A stretch of DNA of 64,000 nucleotides from Hyaloscypha bicolor E (Eukaryota; Ascomycota; Leotiomycetes; Helotiales; Hyaloscyphaceae). The position numbers and the translations under genes are program-made. How positions within the stretch are numbered: position 1 is the first letter of the stretch; every line of letters begins with the position of its first letter. Below the pieces are notes generated by a model. The model was not told the origin of the DNA, did no database searches, and saw only the letters and a program-made list of their open reading frames with translations. The stretch covers positions 682,001 to 746,000 of the forward strand of contig NW_020194626.1 in the NCBI RefSeq assembly GCF_002865645.1. Reading direction: 5' to 3'. Positions 45,384 through 58,200 of this stretch are shown here, piece after piece.

Positions 45384-47560
45384 ATGGAGAGCAAAACTCT
45401 CGAGGCGGCTTCCTTTGGTGTAACGACCTTCGCAGATCCTGTGGAGGAGCTACCTAGTGCGGGGACTGCGGAGCATACCAACAGAGATCAACAAGAAATG
45501 GCATATTTTGGCAAGACACAGCAGTTGAAGGCAGGTTCACTTCAATATTGTCACTACGACCTTTGCCAAATCCCAACTTGAATTAGTATCTGGGGTTGGG
45601 GAGAGGATTGACGAGGAACCAAGAGATGGCTGATGGGTTTGAAAATGACTGACACTTTATAGCGCAACTTCGGGTTTCTTTCCATTGCTGGATTTGTTTG
45701 CAGTCTTCTGTCTACATGGGAGTGCATGTTCGCGTACGATAGCATCTACTTGATCTTCATGGCATCTTGCTAATCATGGTTTTCAGAGTATTTATTTTCG
45801 GATTCAGTAATGGAGGACCTGCCGGCCTTGTTTATGGCTATCTCTTTTGTTGGGTTGGTACATTAGCTACCGTTGCGTCGTTGGCAGAGATGGCTTCCAT
45901 GTAAGATTTGACGAAACCTGGCTTGAGTACAGAACTGATACGAAGAAGGATGCCTTTATCTGGAGGACAGTATCATTGGGTCTCAATATTAGCCCCCGCA
46001 CATTGGGCAAAATTCCTTAGCTACATCACAGGTATGCCTATCGGTGAGATCTCAAGGTAGCATGGCTGACAACTATGCAGGATGGGTTACCATAATTGGT
46101 TGGCAGGCCGGTCAAGCTTCGGTCTCTTTTCTGGCAGCGTCAATAATCCAAGGTCTCGCAATCTTTAACTACCCGGGTTACCATGCGACTCGGTGGCAGG
46201 GAACGTTGATATTTTATGCTGTCATTGCGTTTGTGGTCTTCGTCAACACATATTTGGCGAGATGGCTTCCCAAGATTGAAGGAATGATTTTGATTCTGCA
46301 TATTGTCGGATTCTTTGTCATCCTTATCCCTCTGGTCTATCTGGCTCCGCACGGGTCTGCCAGGGATGTTTTTGCCACCTTCCTCAATACTGGGGGCTGG
46401 GAATCAAACGGATTGTCTCTCTTTGTCGGGCTTCTTACGAGTGTGTTCTCTTTCCTTGGTAAGCATTGGAATCACACCCATCTTACTGCGTGCTAACTTA
46501 CATCAAGGGGCCGATGCTGCTTGTCACATGTGTAGGCTTAGCGATGCTTTTTGAAGGGCACGCAAAGCTAACGCAGTCATAGCTGAAGAGATTCAAAACG
46601 CTTCCACAGTGGTTCCCTGGGTTATGATATCCTCCATAATGTTGAATGGGACGATGGGCTTAGCTCTCTTGGTATGTTGCGATGCCTCACTACTTTCCAG
46701 GTCAGACTTTAACGAGAACAGATAGCGCTGCTCTTCTACCTTGGAGATATCAACAATGCATTGAATAGTCCTACCGGATTTCCTTTCATTGAAATATTCC
46801 TGCAAGCTACGAACAGCAAATCTGGCTCTACTCTCATGATTTCCCTGATCCTTGTTATGTTGGCAGCTGCGGCAATTGGCATAATGGCAAGCGCATCGCG
46901 ATTGCTCTGGTCCTTCGCTCGGGATGGCGGCGTTCCATTCAGCAGCTACATTAGCCGCGTAAATATTCCTCACACCGCCTTAGTCCCACAGCCAATATCC
47001 TTACAATCCGCAGGTTGATACTGGGACCGCGCTTCCGCTTTATTCCATCCTGGTCAGCACAATTATATCACTCCTCCTCGCTCTCATCAATATCGGCAGC
47101 ACAGCAGCCTTCAACGGAATAATGTCCGTCAACGTGGCAGCGTTCTTCTCCTCCTACATGATTGCTATCACGCTCCTACTTCATAAACGATTACGAAATG
47201 ATCCGGAAAAGGACACTCTCCGTTGGGGTCCTTGGCACATGGGTCCCGTCTTTGGGCCGTTTGTGAACGTTGTCGGTCTTGCTTACACAACAACCACCAT
47301 GTTCTGTAACCAACCTATTTCTTTGTTCCCATGCCCCGAGCTCCCGGCTCGCTCCCGGCTCTCTCCCTGCCAAAGAAATATCTTGCTAATTCGTTGTAGT
47401 CGGCTTCTTCCCTTCTAACCGAAACCCGACCCTGGCGAATATGAATTGGAGCTGCCTTCTCTTCGGAGCATCAATCATCTTTAGTGTGGTATTCTATAAA
47501 TTTTGGGGGAGGCACAGCTACAAATGGCCGCTCGTCGATCCAATTCGAAGAAGACAGTAG
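45384..47560 (+). CDS. APC-family amino acid/choline permease
   Basis: Ten exons: 45384..45530, 45663..45733, 45787..45900, 45949..46031, 46081..46458, 46508..46531 (a 24-nt microexon), 46583..46671, 46722..46958, 47014..47305 and 47400..47560, giving 531 aa. The first intron appears to use a GC donor (AAG|GCAGGT). Family signatures are RNFGFLSIAGFV at the start of TM1, FSNGGPAGLVYGYLFCWVG, PLSGGQYHWVS and the helix-8/10 segments IMASASRLLWSFARDGGVPF and FNGIMSVNVAAFFSSYMIAI. About 12 membrane helices are expected. The closest named relatives are fungal choline (Hnm1) and GABA (Uga4) permeases; the substrate cannot be read from sequence. The short tail is basic. Confidence 0.88.
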
Positions 47561-48878
47561 AGCAAGATACTGGGAAAGCAGCTGGAGCTTCGTTAATTTC
47601 CTTCGTAGTTTTCTGTACAGTACATTGTAGTTGAAATCGATCGAGAGGCAGATGGGCCATAGGTTAAGATAACCTTTGGCACGGCTCCATCGAGGGAAGA
47701 GCAGTAGTGAGCAATACATATTTGTTGCAGATATATCGAGCTAATCAGTTGCAAGCGAAGTTATCGTGAGGTCGCGAACACTAATTCCCAGAGCAAGTCC
47801 TTGCTTCCCCTACCGCGTGTTCAAACCCAGAAATCGGGTCAAAGGTGTTTCCACCTGTATCAAAAGTGACACATTCAAAGAAGCAACTTGGCCCATTCCT
47901 CATATTCCTTTTTCACCACGCCGAGCGTGTGTCGAAGAGGCTTTAGGCTTGCCGCCTCCCTTACATGCTCTACCCTCGAGTAGGAAGTTTTAATGCACGC
48001 TCTGAGACTGTATTGCTTCTCTCTACTTTCTTGAGATATGCAGAGAAGACCGTCATTAGATCTTCATGGTAAGTCCCAGAAAACTCCAGCTTGGCTTCAC
48101 GGGAAAGGCGCGATAGTTCTATAAAAAAAAAAAGATCTGTTCTAAGGCTGCCTAGAAACAATTGTATGGCAATCCTCTCATTTTAGAAATATCACCAAAG
48201 GCAGGAATTTTCGTCCCCGAGTAATGATTCAGCAGCTCAGATGCATGGGGCTGAAATACATGTTACATCTCCATTATTTCCTAGGTTGCGGCTTGAGATC
48301 TTACCCATCTCTAAGGGTATTCCATGAAGAAGATTTGGGAAATTTTCCTGAAGTGGATCGAAGTGTGCTGATCTCAACATGCCTCCTCTCGACAGCAGCC
48401 TTTCACAGAGTCGAGTCCGAGGTTGACTGAGCAGACCGCAGTGAGTATGCACGGGCGGTTTACAAAGTCACTCGATGTGCACCGAATTAGCTGGCTTTGT
48501 TAAGTTGCTCAGAGGGGACTCAGAAAGAATAGCGGGGATATCGGAATGTCCTAGGTCGTTGCCATTTATTGCTACTTTGGGCAAGAGGCATAGTTGAACT
48601 TGGAAATGAAACAAACTCAGCTTTTGATACTGGCAAAAAGAAACTAGGAAGGAAACACTTGATTTCTTCACAGTCATCTTATATTCTTGACCGAGGTTGG
48701 AATTCGGACCTCCTCCTGTTGACGTCAGGGGTACTGTAACTGAAGCGAAGTCTACCCCTGAAAACGGTGGCCCATGCGTGCCAAGATGATCGAGCTTCGT
48801 GTAAGACAAAGTGGCATCTTCAAGCCCAAGGCCTTCGACAAGCCAACCCAGCACGACACTCACCCAACATCACTAGAC
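47561..48878. other. Intergenic region
   Basis: About 1.3 kb. Small open frames on both strands have no domains. A poly-A run sits near 48122-48133. Nothing else supported. Confidence 0.5.
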
Positions 48879-50672
48879 ATGCGGAGAATAGAGGCATTGG
48901 TGCTCCTCAGCACCCTCTCGACCTCCATCCTCGCCGCAGAGTCGTCTCGACCCCGCGGTGTCGGTCCAGAATGTTCGTTTTACCCCCACTCCAGGACCCA
49001 GCATTCCGCCATGGAGCTCAACTAACACGTACAATTCAGTTGCGAAGTTCTATAAAGCTGCGGATAGCTTTACTTGCATTTCAAATCCATCAATTAAGCT
49101 TGATATTTCGAAAGTGAACGACGATTACTGCGATTGTCCAGATGGCTCGGACGAGCCTGGCACAGCTGCTTGCACATATCTTTCTGCTCTCTCACCGCCC
49201 CAACCCATTGTCGGGGCACCGAATACCACGCTCGCTCTCCCTGGCTTTTATTGCAAGAATAAGGGACACATCCCAAGCTATATATCCCATACATATGTGA
49301 ATGATGGAGTTTGCGACTATGATGTTTGCTGTGATGGCAGTGATGAGTGGGCTGGTGTTGGAGGTGTGAAGTGCGAAGATAAGTGCAAAGAGATTGGGAA
49401 GGAGTGGAGGAGGCTGGATGAGATTAGACAAAAGAGTGCGAGGAACGCGTTGAAGAAGAAGACCGAACTTGTCAACGAGGCGCAGGCGCTCAGGGCGGGG
49501 GTCGAGCTCCGTATCAGCAGCCTCCATGTTGAGATCAAGGACCAAGGGAAGAAGGTGGAGGAGCTGAAGAAGAAATTCGAGGAGGTTGAGAGGAGTGAGA
49601 GGGGGAAGGTAGTGAAGAGCGCGGGCAAGGGAAGCAAGGTCACCGTGCTTGCAGGGCTGGCGAAGCAGAGAGTGGAAGAACTTCGGGATGCCTTGGTTGG
49701 TCTTGTCAACAAGCGGGACGAATTGAGGAGGAAGGTCAAAGAATTGGAGACTATTCTGTCAACCTTCAAGGAGGAATATAATCCCAATTTCAATGATGAG
49801 GGTGTGAAGAGAGCTGTCAAGTCTTGGGAAGACTATGCTGCCAAGAAGGATGCTTCCCCCGAGTCAGACGAATCTGCTGAGGATCGAGACATTGAATCGA
49901 TCTCTAAGGCAGATTCCGAGACCGAAGGAATCAACTGGGCGGAATGGGAGATTGAGGAGGAGTCAGATATTGAAGCTCGTACGTGGTCCCTCTGTCATTA
50001 ACAGAACAAAGCTAACATTTCATAGTTTACAAGTTCGAAGAATATCTTCCTGCTTCAGTTCGCGCCTGGGTCCATCAAAAACTCACTGACCTGCGTATCT
50101 TACTCATCGAGAACGGCATCCTCGCTGATAATGCGAGTTCGGGCAGCGAGTCCAAGGCCGTCAGCGCTGCCCGAACCGCTTACCAAAATCTCAACGACGA
50201 CCTCGGAATCAAGGAAAGCTCTGTCGGCGACCTCACCAAGGATCTTGAGAAAGACTACGGCCCAAATGACATCTTCCGTGCCCTCAAGGGCACCTGCATT
50301 TCCAAGGATTCTGGGGAATACGAATATGAACTGTGCTGGCTTGACAAGACAAGCCAAAAGAGCAAGAAAGGCGGCGGAACCACAGGCATGGGCAATTTCG
50401 TTCGATTCGACAAGATGTATTTTGATGAGGAGGTTGATGCTGAAGGGAAGGGGCTGGGAACTGGTGAGCGGACGGTGCTCATGTACGAAAATGGACAGCA
50501 TTGCTGGAATGGACCGAATAGACAAACTACGGTTGTTTTGGCGTGTGCTGAGAAGGATGAGATCTGGAAGGTGGTCGAACAGGAAAAGTGTATGTATAGG
50601 ATGGATGTGGGGACTCCGGCTGTTTGTGAGATTGGGCAAAAGAAGGCAGATCCCAAGAAGGATGAGCTGTAG
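48879..50672 (+). CDS. Glucosidase II beta subunit
   Basis: Exons 48879..48972, 49040..49978 and 50026..50672 give 559 aa. A signal peptide (MRRIEALVLLSTLSTSILAA) leads into the PRKCSH N-terminal region with two LDL-receptor-A-like Cys modules (YCDCPDGSDEPGTAAC; CDYDVCCDGSDEW). A charged coiled coil spans about residues 150-290, then an acidic segment. The C-terminal mannose-6-phosphate-receptor-homology domain contains the glycan-binding MYENGQHCWNG region and its Cys partners. The protein ends in KKDEL, an ER-retrieval signal. It partners with the GH31 catalytic alpha subunit to trim glucose from N-glycans. An ATG at 48774 in another frame was not used because the 48879 start gives the signal peptide. 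Confidence 0.93.
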
Positions 50673-50929
50673 ATGTAAGTGTGGAATGGATTAAGTTGAG
50701 TTGGCGTATGTAGTGTTCTGTATAAAAGCATAAAAATGACAAAACTATATTGTATTTTGAGTAAGTCCTGAGGGATAGTGTCACCGTCTCACATTGGAAC
50801 CATTTTGAAATCCATTGCTATTTTCTGGTGTCATTACTTTCGAAGGAACATCTAAAATCCCTTTTAGTTCTTCTCCCAGGGTATGTACCTCAACTCCAGG
50901 ACACCATGTCCCTCCGTAACGGTGTCACC

Positions 50930-51907
50930 CTAAGTCTTCTTCGGTAACGAGTATCCTCTCGTCATGAAATCGCCTCCTTTATGTGTCTGAGCGCTGTATC
51001 CACTGTTTGAAAATAAGCTCTTTAAATTATCGTTCAACCCCATTTTACGTCTCTTGTTCCGTTCTTCTTGCTCGTCCAACACTTTAGCTGTCAAGGAAGC
51101 CGTCGCAGCGTTCTTGATCCCAGATGAAACCGGTGTCGAGGTGCCGCTTCTCGATTGAGGGGTTCCAGATCCACTCCCCACCAATCTAGCCTTGGTCTTC
51201 TCAGAAAGTCCTTCGGCGGGTGGCTTTCCATTCGTTTCAGATACATTCTCATCTGCTGCAGATGAGTCTGCCTCTGCCTCTGCCTTCTTCTTTCGCTTCT
51301 TGCTACCAGGTGCTTTCTTCAGTGAGTGTGTAACACCTGCCTCCTTCAATTTATTCGTCCTCGCAGTCAACTTCCTGATATCTTCCTTGGCTATCGGCAG
51401 TATTGGGATAACGTTCTCGGATGTGTATGACTCGTTGCATTCCACGCAGCTCTCGCCAGCAACTTCTCGGATTGCCACCTCGGAAAAAGCGTGTCCACAA
51501 GGTACCAGATAGACCGCTTTGGTACTCGGGCCTAACTCCTTACTGGTGATCGGGCAGATCTTCTTCTCAACCTTGCCCTCTTTGACGACTGTGAACTTCA
51601 CCTCGACCACATCCCTCAAACCCTTCACACGACCCTGTAGAACATCCGCTTTCTCTTTGATGATTGATGCTGGGACGTCATCGTCTTTCGGCAGGAGTTG
51701 CTCGAGGATCGCATCTTTGTTGTAGAGTGTGCCGGCACAGTCCGAAACTATCGGTGCAGCGAGGGGGCGATTTGAGAGGGGACAGTAAGTCCAGGCATGT
51801 GTTTGCGCCTCGATTTGCGTAGCTTTCAGTTCCGAGGTATTAGGGTTTCGTGCAGCGTTTTTGACAAGTTCCCTACGAGTAGGGATACTACCTCCATCAT
51901 TACCCAT
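50930..51907 (-). CDS. RTF2: Replication termination factor 2 (Rtf2-type RING protein)
   Basis: Single exon, 325 aa. The start MGNDGGSIPTRRELV is diagnostic of the family. The first zinc-binding half is WTYCPLSNRPLAAPIVSDCAG, and the C2HC2 RING-like second half is ICPITSKEL...YLVPCGHAFSE...CVECNESY. The second half of the protein is Lys/Ser-rich and disordered, ending in the conserved-looking tail SLPKKT. In fission yeast the orthologue stabilises stalled forks at termination sites, and it also affects splicing. It is divergent from TOR across 295 bp. Confidence 0.92.
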   Translation of the reverse strand: MGNDGGSIPTRRELVKNAARNPNTSELKATQIEAQTHAWTYCPLSNRPLAAPIVSDCAGTLYNKDAILEQLLPKDDDVPASIIKEKADVLQGRVKGLRDVVEVKFTVVKEGKVEKKICPITSKELGPSTKAVYLVPCGHAFSEVAIREVAGESCVECNESYTSENVIPILPIAKEDIRKLTARTNKLKEAGVTHSLKKAPGSKKRKKKAEAEADSSAADENVSETNGKPPAEGLSEKTKARLVGSGSGTPQSRSGTSTPVSSGIKNAATASLTAKVLDEQEERNKRRKMGLNDNLKSLFSNSGYSAQTHKGGDFMTRGYSLPKKT

Positions 51908-52202
51908 GTTGGCAATAATTGATCAGAGGATTGAGCGTTGTGAAGAGAAGTTGCCAAACGCTGTACAGATATCAGAGACCGAAAAGTTAGGCCGAAGATA
52001 AACTTCGTTATCGTAATGGCGCGGAGAATTCCGAGAGGCGCTAAACCTTATTCAGACCTAGAGGAGCGCTTCGTCACGGAATCACCTCAACGATGTTGCC
52101 CTTCTTGCAACAGCTTTAAACTCGACGACGTCTTGCCGGCGCATATGGACAAAAATGGAGTGCGCTTTGTAGAGAGGAAGTCGGTCAAAGCAGCTGAACA
52201 AA
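51908..52202. promoter_or_regulatory. Bidirectional promoter of RTF2 and TOR
   Basis: Only 295 bp separate the two start codons. A 71-codon ORF (52016..52231) begins here on the TOR strand and overlaps the TOR start in a different frame, so it could act as an upstream ORF. Confidence 0.6.
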
Positions 52203-55200
52203 ATGTCGCAACAAGCACAGGATGCTCTTAACCGCATTGTGACGGACCTGAAATCAAAGTTAGTAGCCTAGACATCCTGTTCGCAAACCGTCCCTGACAT
52301 CTTCGGACAGAAGCAGTGATGATGTACGAAAGAGAGCAGCTTTGGAATTACGGGAGTTGGTTGCCGTCACAGCAAGAGGTCAGTCGCGTGAAATTCCCTT
52401 ATGGTTGCTCAATAGCTCACAACACGCGCTAGATCTTCCCCAGGAGCGGTTCCTCGAGTTCTATGGGGTAGTAAACAGTAACATAAATAAGCTTATCAGT
52501 CATGGCGGTGATCCTGCTGAACGACTTGGGGGCATTCACGCCCTCGACGCCCTGATTGATTTCGATGGTGTTGATGCCGGGCAGAAGACGACCAGATTCA
52601 CTCAGTCACTCCGCACAGTATTACGAGGGAGAGATCTGATTCCGATGCAACCAGCTGCGGTAGCCCTTGGGAAAATCTGCCGACCTGGAGGCTCCTTAAT
52701 TTCAGAACTTGTGGAAAGTGAGGTCAAGACGGCCTTGGAATGGCTACAATCGGACCGGGTTGAAGAAAGGAGATACAGCGCTGTCCTGGTGCTCCGGGAG
52801 CTCGCTCGAAACGCTCCAACACTGATGTACACCTTTGTTGGGCTCATATTTGACCAGATTTGGGTGGGACTGCGAGACCAACGTCTTCTCATTCGACAAA
52901 CTGCTGCCGAAGCTATCAGCGCGTGTTTTCAAATTATCAGGGAGAGAGACCAAGCCATGCGCCAGACTTGGCAAGCAAAGATATATGATGAAGCAGTTCA
53001 AGGGGTGAGACAGGGCTCAGTGGAATATATCCACGGATCTCTCCTCGTCATCAAAGAACTACTTCAACAAGGAGGCATGTTCATGCACGAACATTACCCA
53101 GAGGTTTGCGAGATTGTGTTTCGACACAAAGATCACAGAGACGTTCAGATCCGCCGAACAGTGGTGATGCTGATCCCTGAACTGGCAAATTACTCCCCCA
53201 CCGAGTTTGCTCAATCATATTTGCACAAATTCATGGTCTTCCTGTCGGGGATGCTTAAGAAGGATAAAGACCGAAATGATGCATTCTTGGCAATTGGAAA
53301 TATTGCAAATGCCGTCAAGAGTGCTATTGCACCATATCTTGACGGGGTCCTGATCTATGTTCGTGAAGGCTTGAGTCTGAAATCGTAAGTTCGCACTCTT
53401 GAACAAGTCAGAGAATTTCACTAACCTTTTCAAAGAAGACGCAGCGGCACAGTTGACCCTGTTTTTGATTGTATCAGCAGGCTTGCAGTTGCAGTTGGCC
53501 AAACATTGAGCAAATACATGGAAGCCTTACTCGATCCTATCTTCGCCTGTGAATTGACACCAAAGCTCACCCAGGCATTAGTGGACATGGCTTTCTACAT
53601 CCCACCGGTCAAGCCCACTATACAGGAAAGACTCTTAGATATGTTAAGCAAAGTCCTGTGTGGCGAACCTTTCAAGCCACTTGGGGCTCCAACACCGAAT
53701 AGCATTGCGGCAGCACCAATCGTACCCAAAGACTCGAAAGATCCCCTTGCATACGAGCACCGCCAGACTGAGATCAAGCTTGCGCTGAACACATTAGGGA
53801 GTTTCGACTTCTCCGGCCATGTTTTAAATGAATTCGTCAGAGATGTTGCGATCAAGTACGTCGAAGACGACAACCCTGATATCAGAGAAGCAGCAGCTCT
53901 AACATGTTGTCAACTCTACGTCCGAGATCCGATCGTCAACCAGACCAGCTACCACGCAATCCAAGTTGTCAGCGAAGTCATCGAGAAGCTTCTCACTGTC
54001 GGAGTTGCAGATCCTGATCCGGGAATCAGGAGAACAGTTCTTGCTGCTCTGGATGAACGATTTGATCGTCACCTGGCAAAAGCAGAGAATATACGAACTC
54101 TGTTCTTTGCCCTCAACGATGAAGTGTTTGCTATCAGAGAGGTCGCGATCGCCATCATCGGCCGTCTCACACATGTCAACCCTGCATATGTCATACCCTC
54201 ATTACGAAAAGTCCTCATTCAGATGCTTACCGAGCTCGAGTTCTCCGATGTAGCACGGAACAAGGAGGAAAGTGCAAAGCTACTAAGCTTACTAGTTCAG
54301 AACTCCCAGCGATTGATCAAACCATACGTCGACCCGATGATTGCCGTCTTGCTTCCGAAGGCCAGCGATCCAAACCCGGCTGTATCGTCAACAATTCTAA
54401 AGGCAATTGGCGACCTCGCTACCGTTGGAGGGGAGGATATGCTTCCGTATATCGATAAGCTTATGCCGATCATACTTGAAGCTTTACAAGATCAAAGTTC
54501 TGTTGTCAAGCGTGAAGCCGCTCTTCGGACTCTTGGGCAACTAGCTAGCAACTCGGGTTATGTCATTAAACCATACCTCGATTACCCAATGCTCCTCGAT
54601 ATTCTCCAGACAATCATCAGATCCGAACCTCACCGAGGCCCCCTGCGTCAAGAGACAATAAAGCTCATGGGCATTCTTGGTGCTCTCGACCCTTACAAAC
54701 ATCAGCAAGTCGAAGAAAGATCTCCAGAGTCTCAATTGCGCCTCGAGTCGACGCAGCTTACTGATATCTCGCTCATGATGACTGGACTCACACCATCCAA
54801 CAAAGAATACTTCCCTACGGTCGTGGTCAATGCATTGCTCCAAATCTTGAAGGACCCGTCCCTTGTCCAGCACCATGCACTTGTCGTGGAGTCAATCATG
54901 ACGATATTTAGGACTCTTGGACTCGAATGTGTTCCATTTCTCGACAAGGTCGTCCCTGCCTTCATCGCTGTCATCCGAAGTGCTACTTCTACCCGTCTCG
55001 AGTCATACTTCAGTCAACTAAGCGTCTTGGTAACGATCGTCCGACAGCACATCCGAAATTACCTGCCAGACATCGTAAACGTGTTGCAAGAGTTTTGGAG
55101 CCATTCAACTCCCTTGCAGGCGAATATTCTGCAACTGGTGGAAGCCATTTCCCGATCCTTGGAAGGCGAATTCAAGATTTACTTGGCTGGGCTATTACCC

Positions 55201-58200
55201 CTAATGCTAGGTGTTTTGGAAAAGGATGTCTCTACGAGACGCTTGCCTTCGGAACGTGTTCTCCACGCATTTCTTGTGTTTGGCCCAAGCAGCGAAGAGT
55301 ACATGCATTTAATCATTCCGGTCATTGTTGGTGTTTTCGAAAAACAACAGCAACCGTCATTCATTCGAAAATCCGCGATCGAGACCATTGGCAAGATCTC
55401 ACGGCAGGTCAATCTCAACGACTTTGCGTCAAAGATTATCCATCCACTTGCGAGAGTTCTGGCTGGCAGTGATAGTTCTCTGAGACTGGCTGCTCTTGAC
55501 ACACTTTGTGCCTTAATCTTCCAACTGGGCAAAGATTACCTGCATTTTGTTGGTACCATTAACAAGGTCTTAGCAGCGAACCAGATCTCTCATCAAAATT
55601 ATGAACTTCTGGTAAGCAAGCTGCAAAAAGGAGAAGTTTTACCTCAAGATCTGAACGCGGATGATCGTTTCCGTAACCAGGTCGATGAAGGGGCCTACTC
55701 AGAGGCTCAGAACAAAAAGCTTGACTCGAATCCTGTTCATCTGAAGGCGTCTTGGGATGCGAAAGGCAAATCAACAAAGGAGGACTGGCAAGAATGGATG
55801 CGTCGTTTCAGTGTTACCGTCCTAACGGAATCGCCGAACCAGGCTCTCAGAGCATGTGCTCCCTTGGCAAGCGTGTATCCTCCACTGGCCCGTGAACTAT
55901 TCAACTCTGCCTTCGTATCATGCTGGGGTGACCTTTTCGAACCGTACCAGGTAAAAGTCTCCAGTCAAAAAGCTATTGATTCTCAGAGCTAAGTCTTTAT
56001 ATAGGATGATCTGATTCAAAACATTGAGCTTGCAATTCGGTCGCCACATGTCACGCCCGACCTTCTTGGAATATTGCTTAATCTTGCGGAATTTATGGAG
56101 CATGATGATAAGGCCCTTCCGATCGATATTCGTGTATTAGGGCGAGAAGCTGGCCGATGCCATGCTTGGGCAAAGGCTCTCCATTACAAGGAGTTGGAGT
56201 TTCTTCAAGACCAATCGAGTGGAGCAGTTGAAGCTCTAATCCAGATCAACAATCAATTGCAACAGTACGATGCGGCCATAGGTATCTTGCGAAAGGCTCA
56301 ACTTTACAAAGATGGAATCCAGTTGCGTGAAACTTGGTTCGAGAAACTCGAGCGCTGGGAAGAGGCTCTTGAATTCTACCAGAAGCGCGAGCAGGAGTAT
56401 CCAGAACAGGCTGAGACATTTGATATTATAATGGGGAAGATGAGGTGCCTGCATGCACTGGGAGAATGGGACTCGCTCTCTGCATTGGCACAAGACAAGT
56501 GGCATACGTCTACTCTTGAGATCAAACGGGCTGTGGCGCCTTTGGCTACCGCGGCTGCATGGGGTCTGGGACAGTGGGATCTCATGGATGACTATCTCAG
56601 CGTCATGAAGGCCAATACTCCAGATCGATCCTTTTTTGGTGCTGCTCTTGCTTTGCATCGCAACCAATTCCGAGAAGCTGCACTGTACGTGCAGAAAGCA
56701 AGAGAGGGGCTGGACACAGAGCTGAGCGCCTTGGTCAGCGAGTCGTACAACCGAGCTTATACCGTCATTGTTCGCGTGCAAATGTTGGCAGAGTTAGAGG
56801 AGCTTATTGTCTACAAGCAAAGTGCCAACAATCCAACCAAACAGGAGACTCTCCGTCACACTTGGGAGAAACGACTCCTTGGTTGTCAGCGGAACGTTGA
56901 GGTATGGCAGCGCATGCTAAAGCTCCGTACTTTAGTGATATCACCCAAAGAGAACATGCAGATGATGATCAAATTTGCCAATCTCTGTAGGAAATCTGGT
57001 CGGATGGGCTTGGCAGAAAAGCACCTGAAGATGCTGATTGGCACCGATGAAAGCCTCGACATGCTTTTGCCATGGGTCGACGAAGCGGATGGGAATCGCC
57101 AAAACGGTCAGATTCGACAGCCTCTATTGAGGGACGTTCCTCCTCCCGTCAAATATGCCGTTCTCAAATACCATTGGGCGGCAGGCAAACAAGAACCGGC
57201 ATTGGATGCACTGCGAGTTTTCACAGCAGAACTAGCTGATCGTTTAGATCAAGTGCACGCGGCGGCTCAGGGGGGCATGAACGGCGCTACCGACGTTCTC
57301 AGCATCAACGGTGGAGTGTCGAATATGTCCCTTAATGGCTTCAATCCCAACAGCCCCGGTGGTGCTGTCGGCAGTCCAGGAATGTCTAATAAGGCTGTGG
57401 CCGAGCACACGATGCTCCTCGCCAGATGTTGCCTCAAACAAGGGGAATGGCAAATTGCGCGAGAGAAGGGTAATTGGTACGAAAACCATGTCACTGACGT
57501 CCTTTCTTCGTATCGAGCAGCCACACACTTCAACCCCACTTGGTACAAAGCTTGGCATGCTTGGGCTCTCGCCAACTTTGAACTTGTCCAATCCCTCACC
57601 CGTCAAGCAGAACGAGATCACAATTTGGTTGTCGCGCCGGAGCTTCTTATCGACCATGTCGTTCCTGCAGTCAGAGGATTCTTCAAGTCCATTTCTCTCT
57701 CTATGGGCAGTTCTTTGCAGGATACCTTACGTCTGTTGACCCTTTGGTTCGCCCACGGAGGCAGTCCGGAAGTCAATGCGGCAGTCACCGAGGGATTTGC
57801 ATCTGTCAGCGTGGACACTTGGCTGGAAGTCATTCCTCAACTCATTGCTCGGATTAACCAGCCCAACACTCGGGTTCGACAATCGATCCATAATCTTCTA
57901 GCCGATGTTGGTAGGGCTCATCCACAAGCCCTCGTCTACCCGCTGACGGTAGCCATGAAATCGGCTCCAAATACTCGACGTGGAAGATCAGCGATGCAAA
58001 TCATGGACAGCATGCGTCAGCACAGCGCTAGACTTGTTGAGCAAGCAGATATCGTCAGTCATGAACTTATCCGGGTCGCGGTGTTGTGGCACGAACTTTG
58101 GCACGAGGGTCTTGAGGAGGCTTCAAGGCTCTATTTCGGCGATCGAAACATTGAAGGAATGTTTGCTACTTTGGCCCCATTGCACGACATGCTCGACCAA

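Noticed and set aside
48468..48863. 131-codon minus-strand ORF upstream of the glucosidase II beta gene
   Set aside because: No domain; lies in the presumed promoter and partly opposite the 5' leader.
49317..49820. 167-codon minus-strand ORF, Ser/Phe/Leu-rich
   Set aside because: Exact antisense of the glucosidase II beta coiled coil; its composition is the mirror of Glu/Lys-rich codons.
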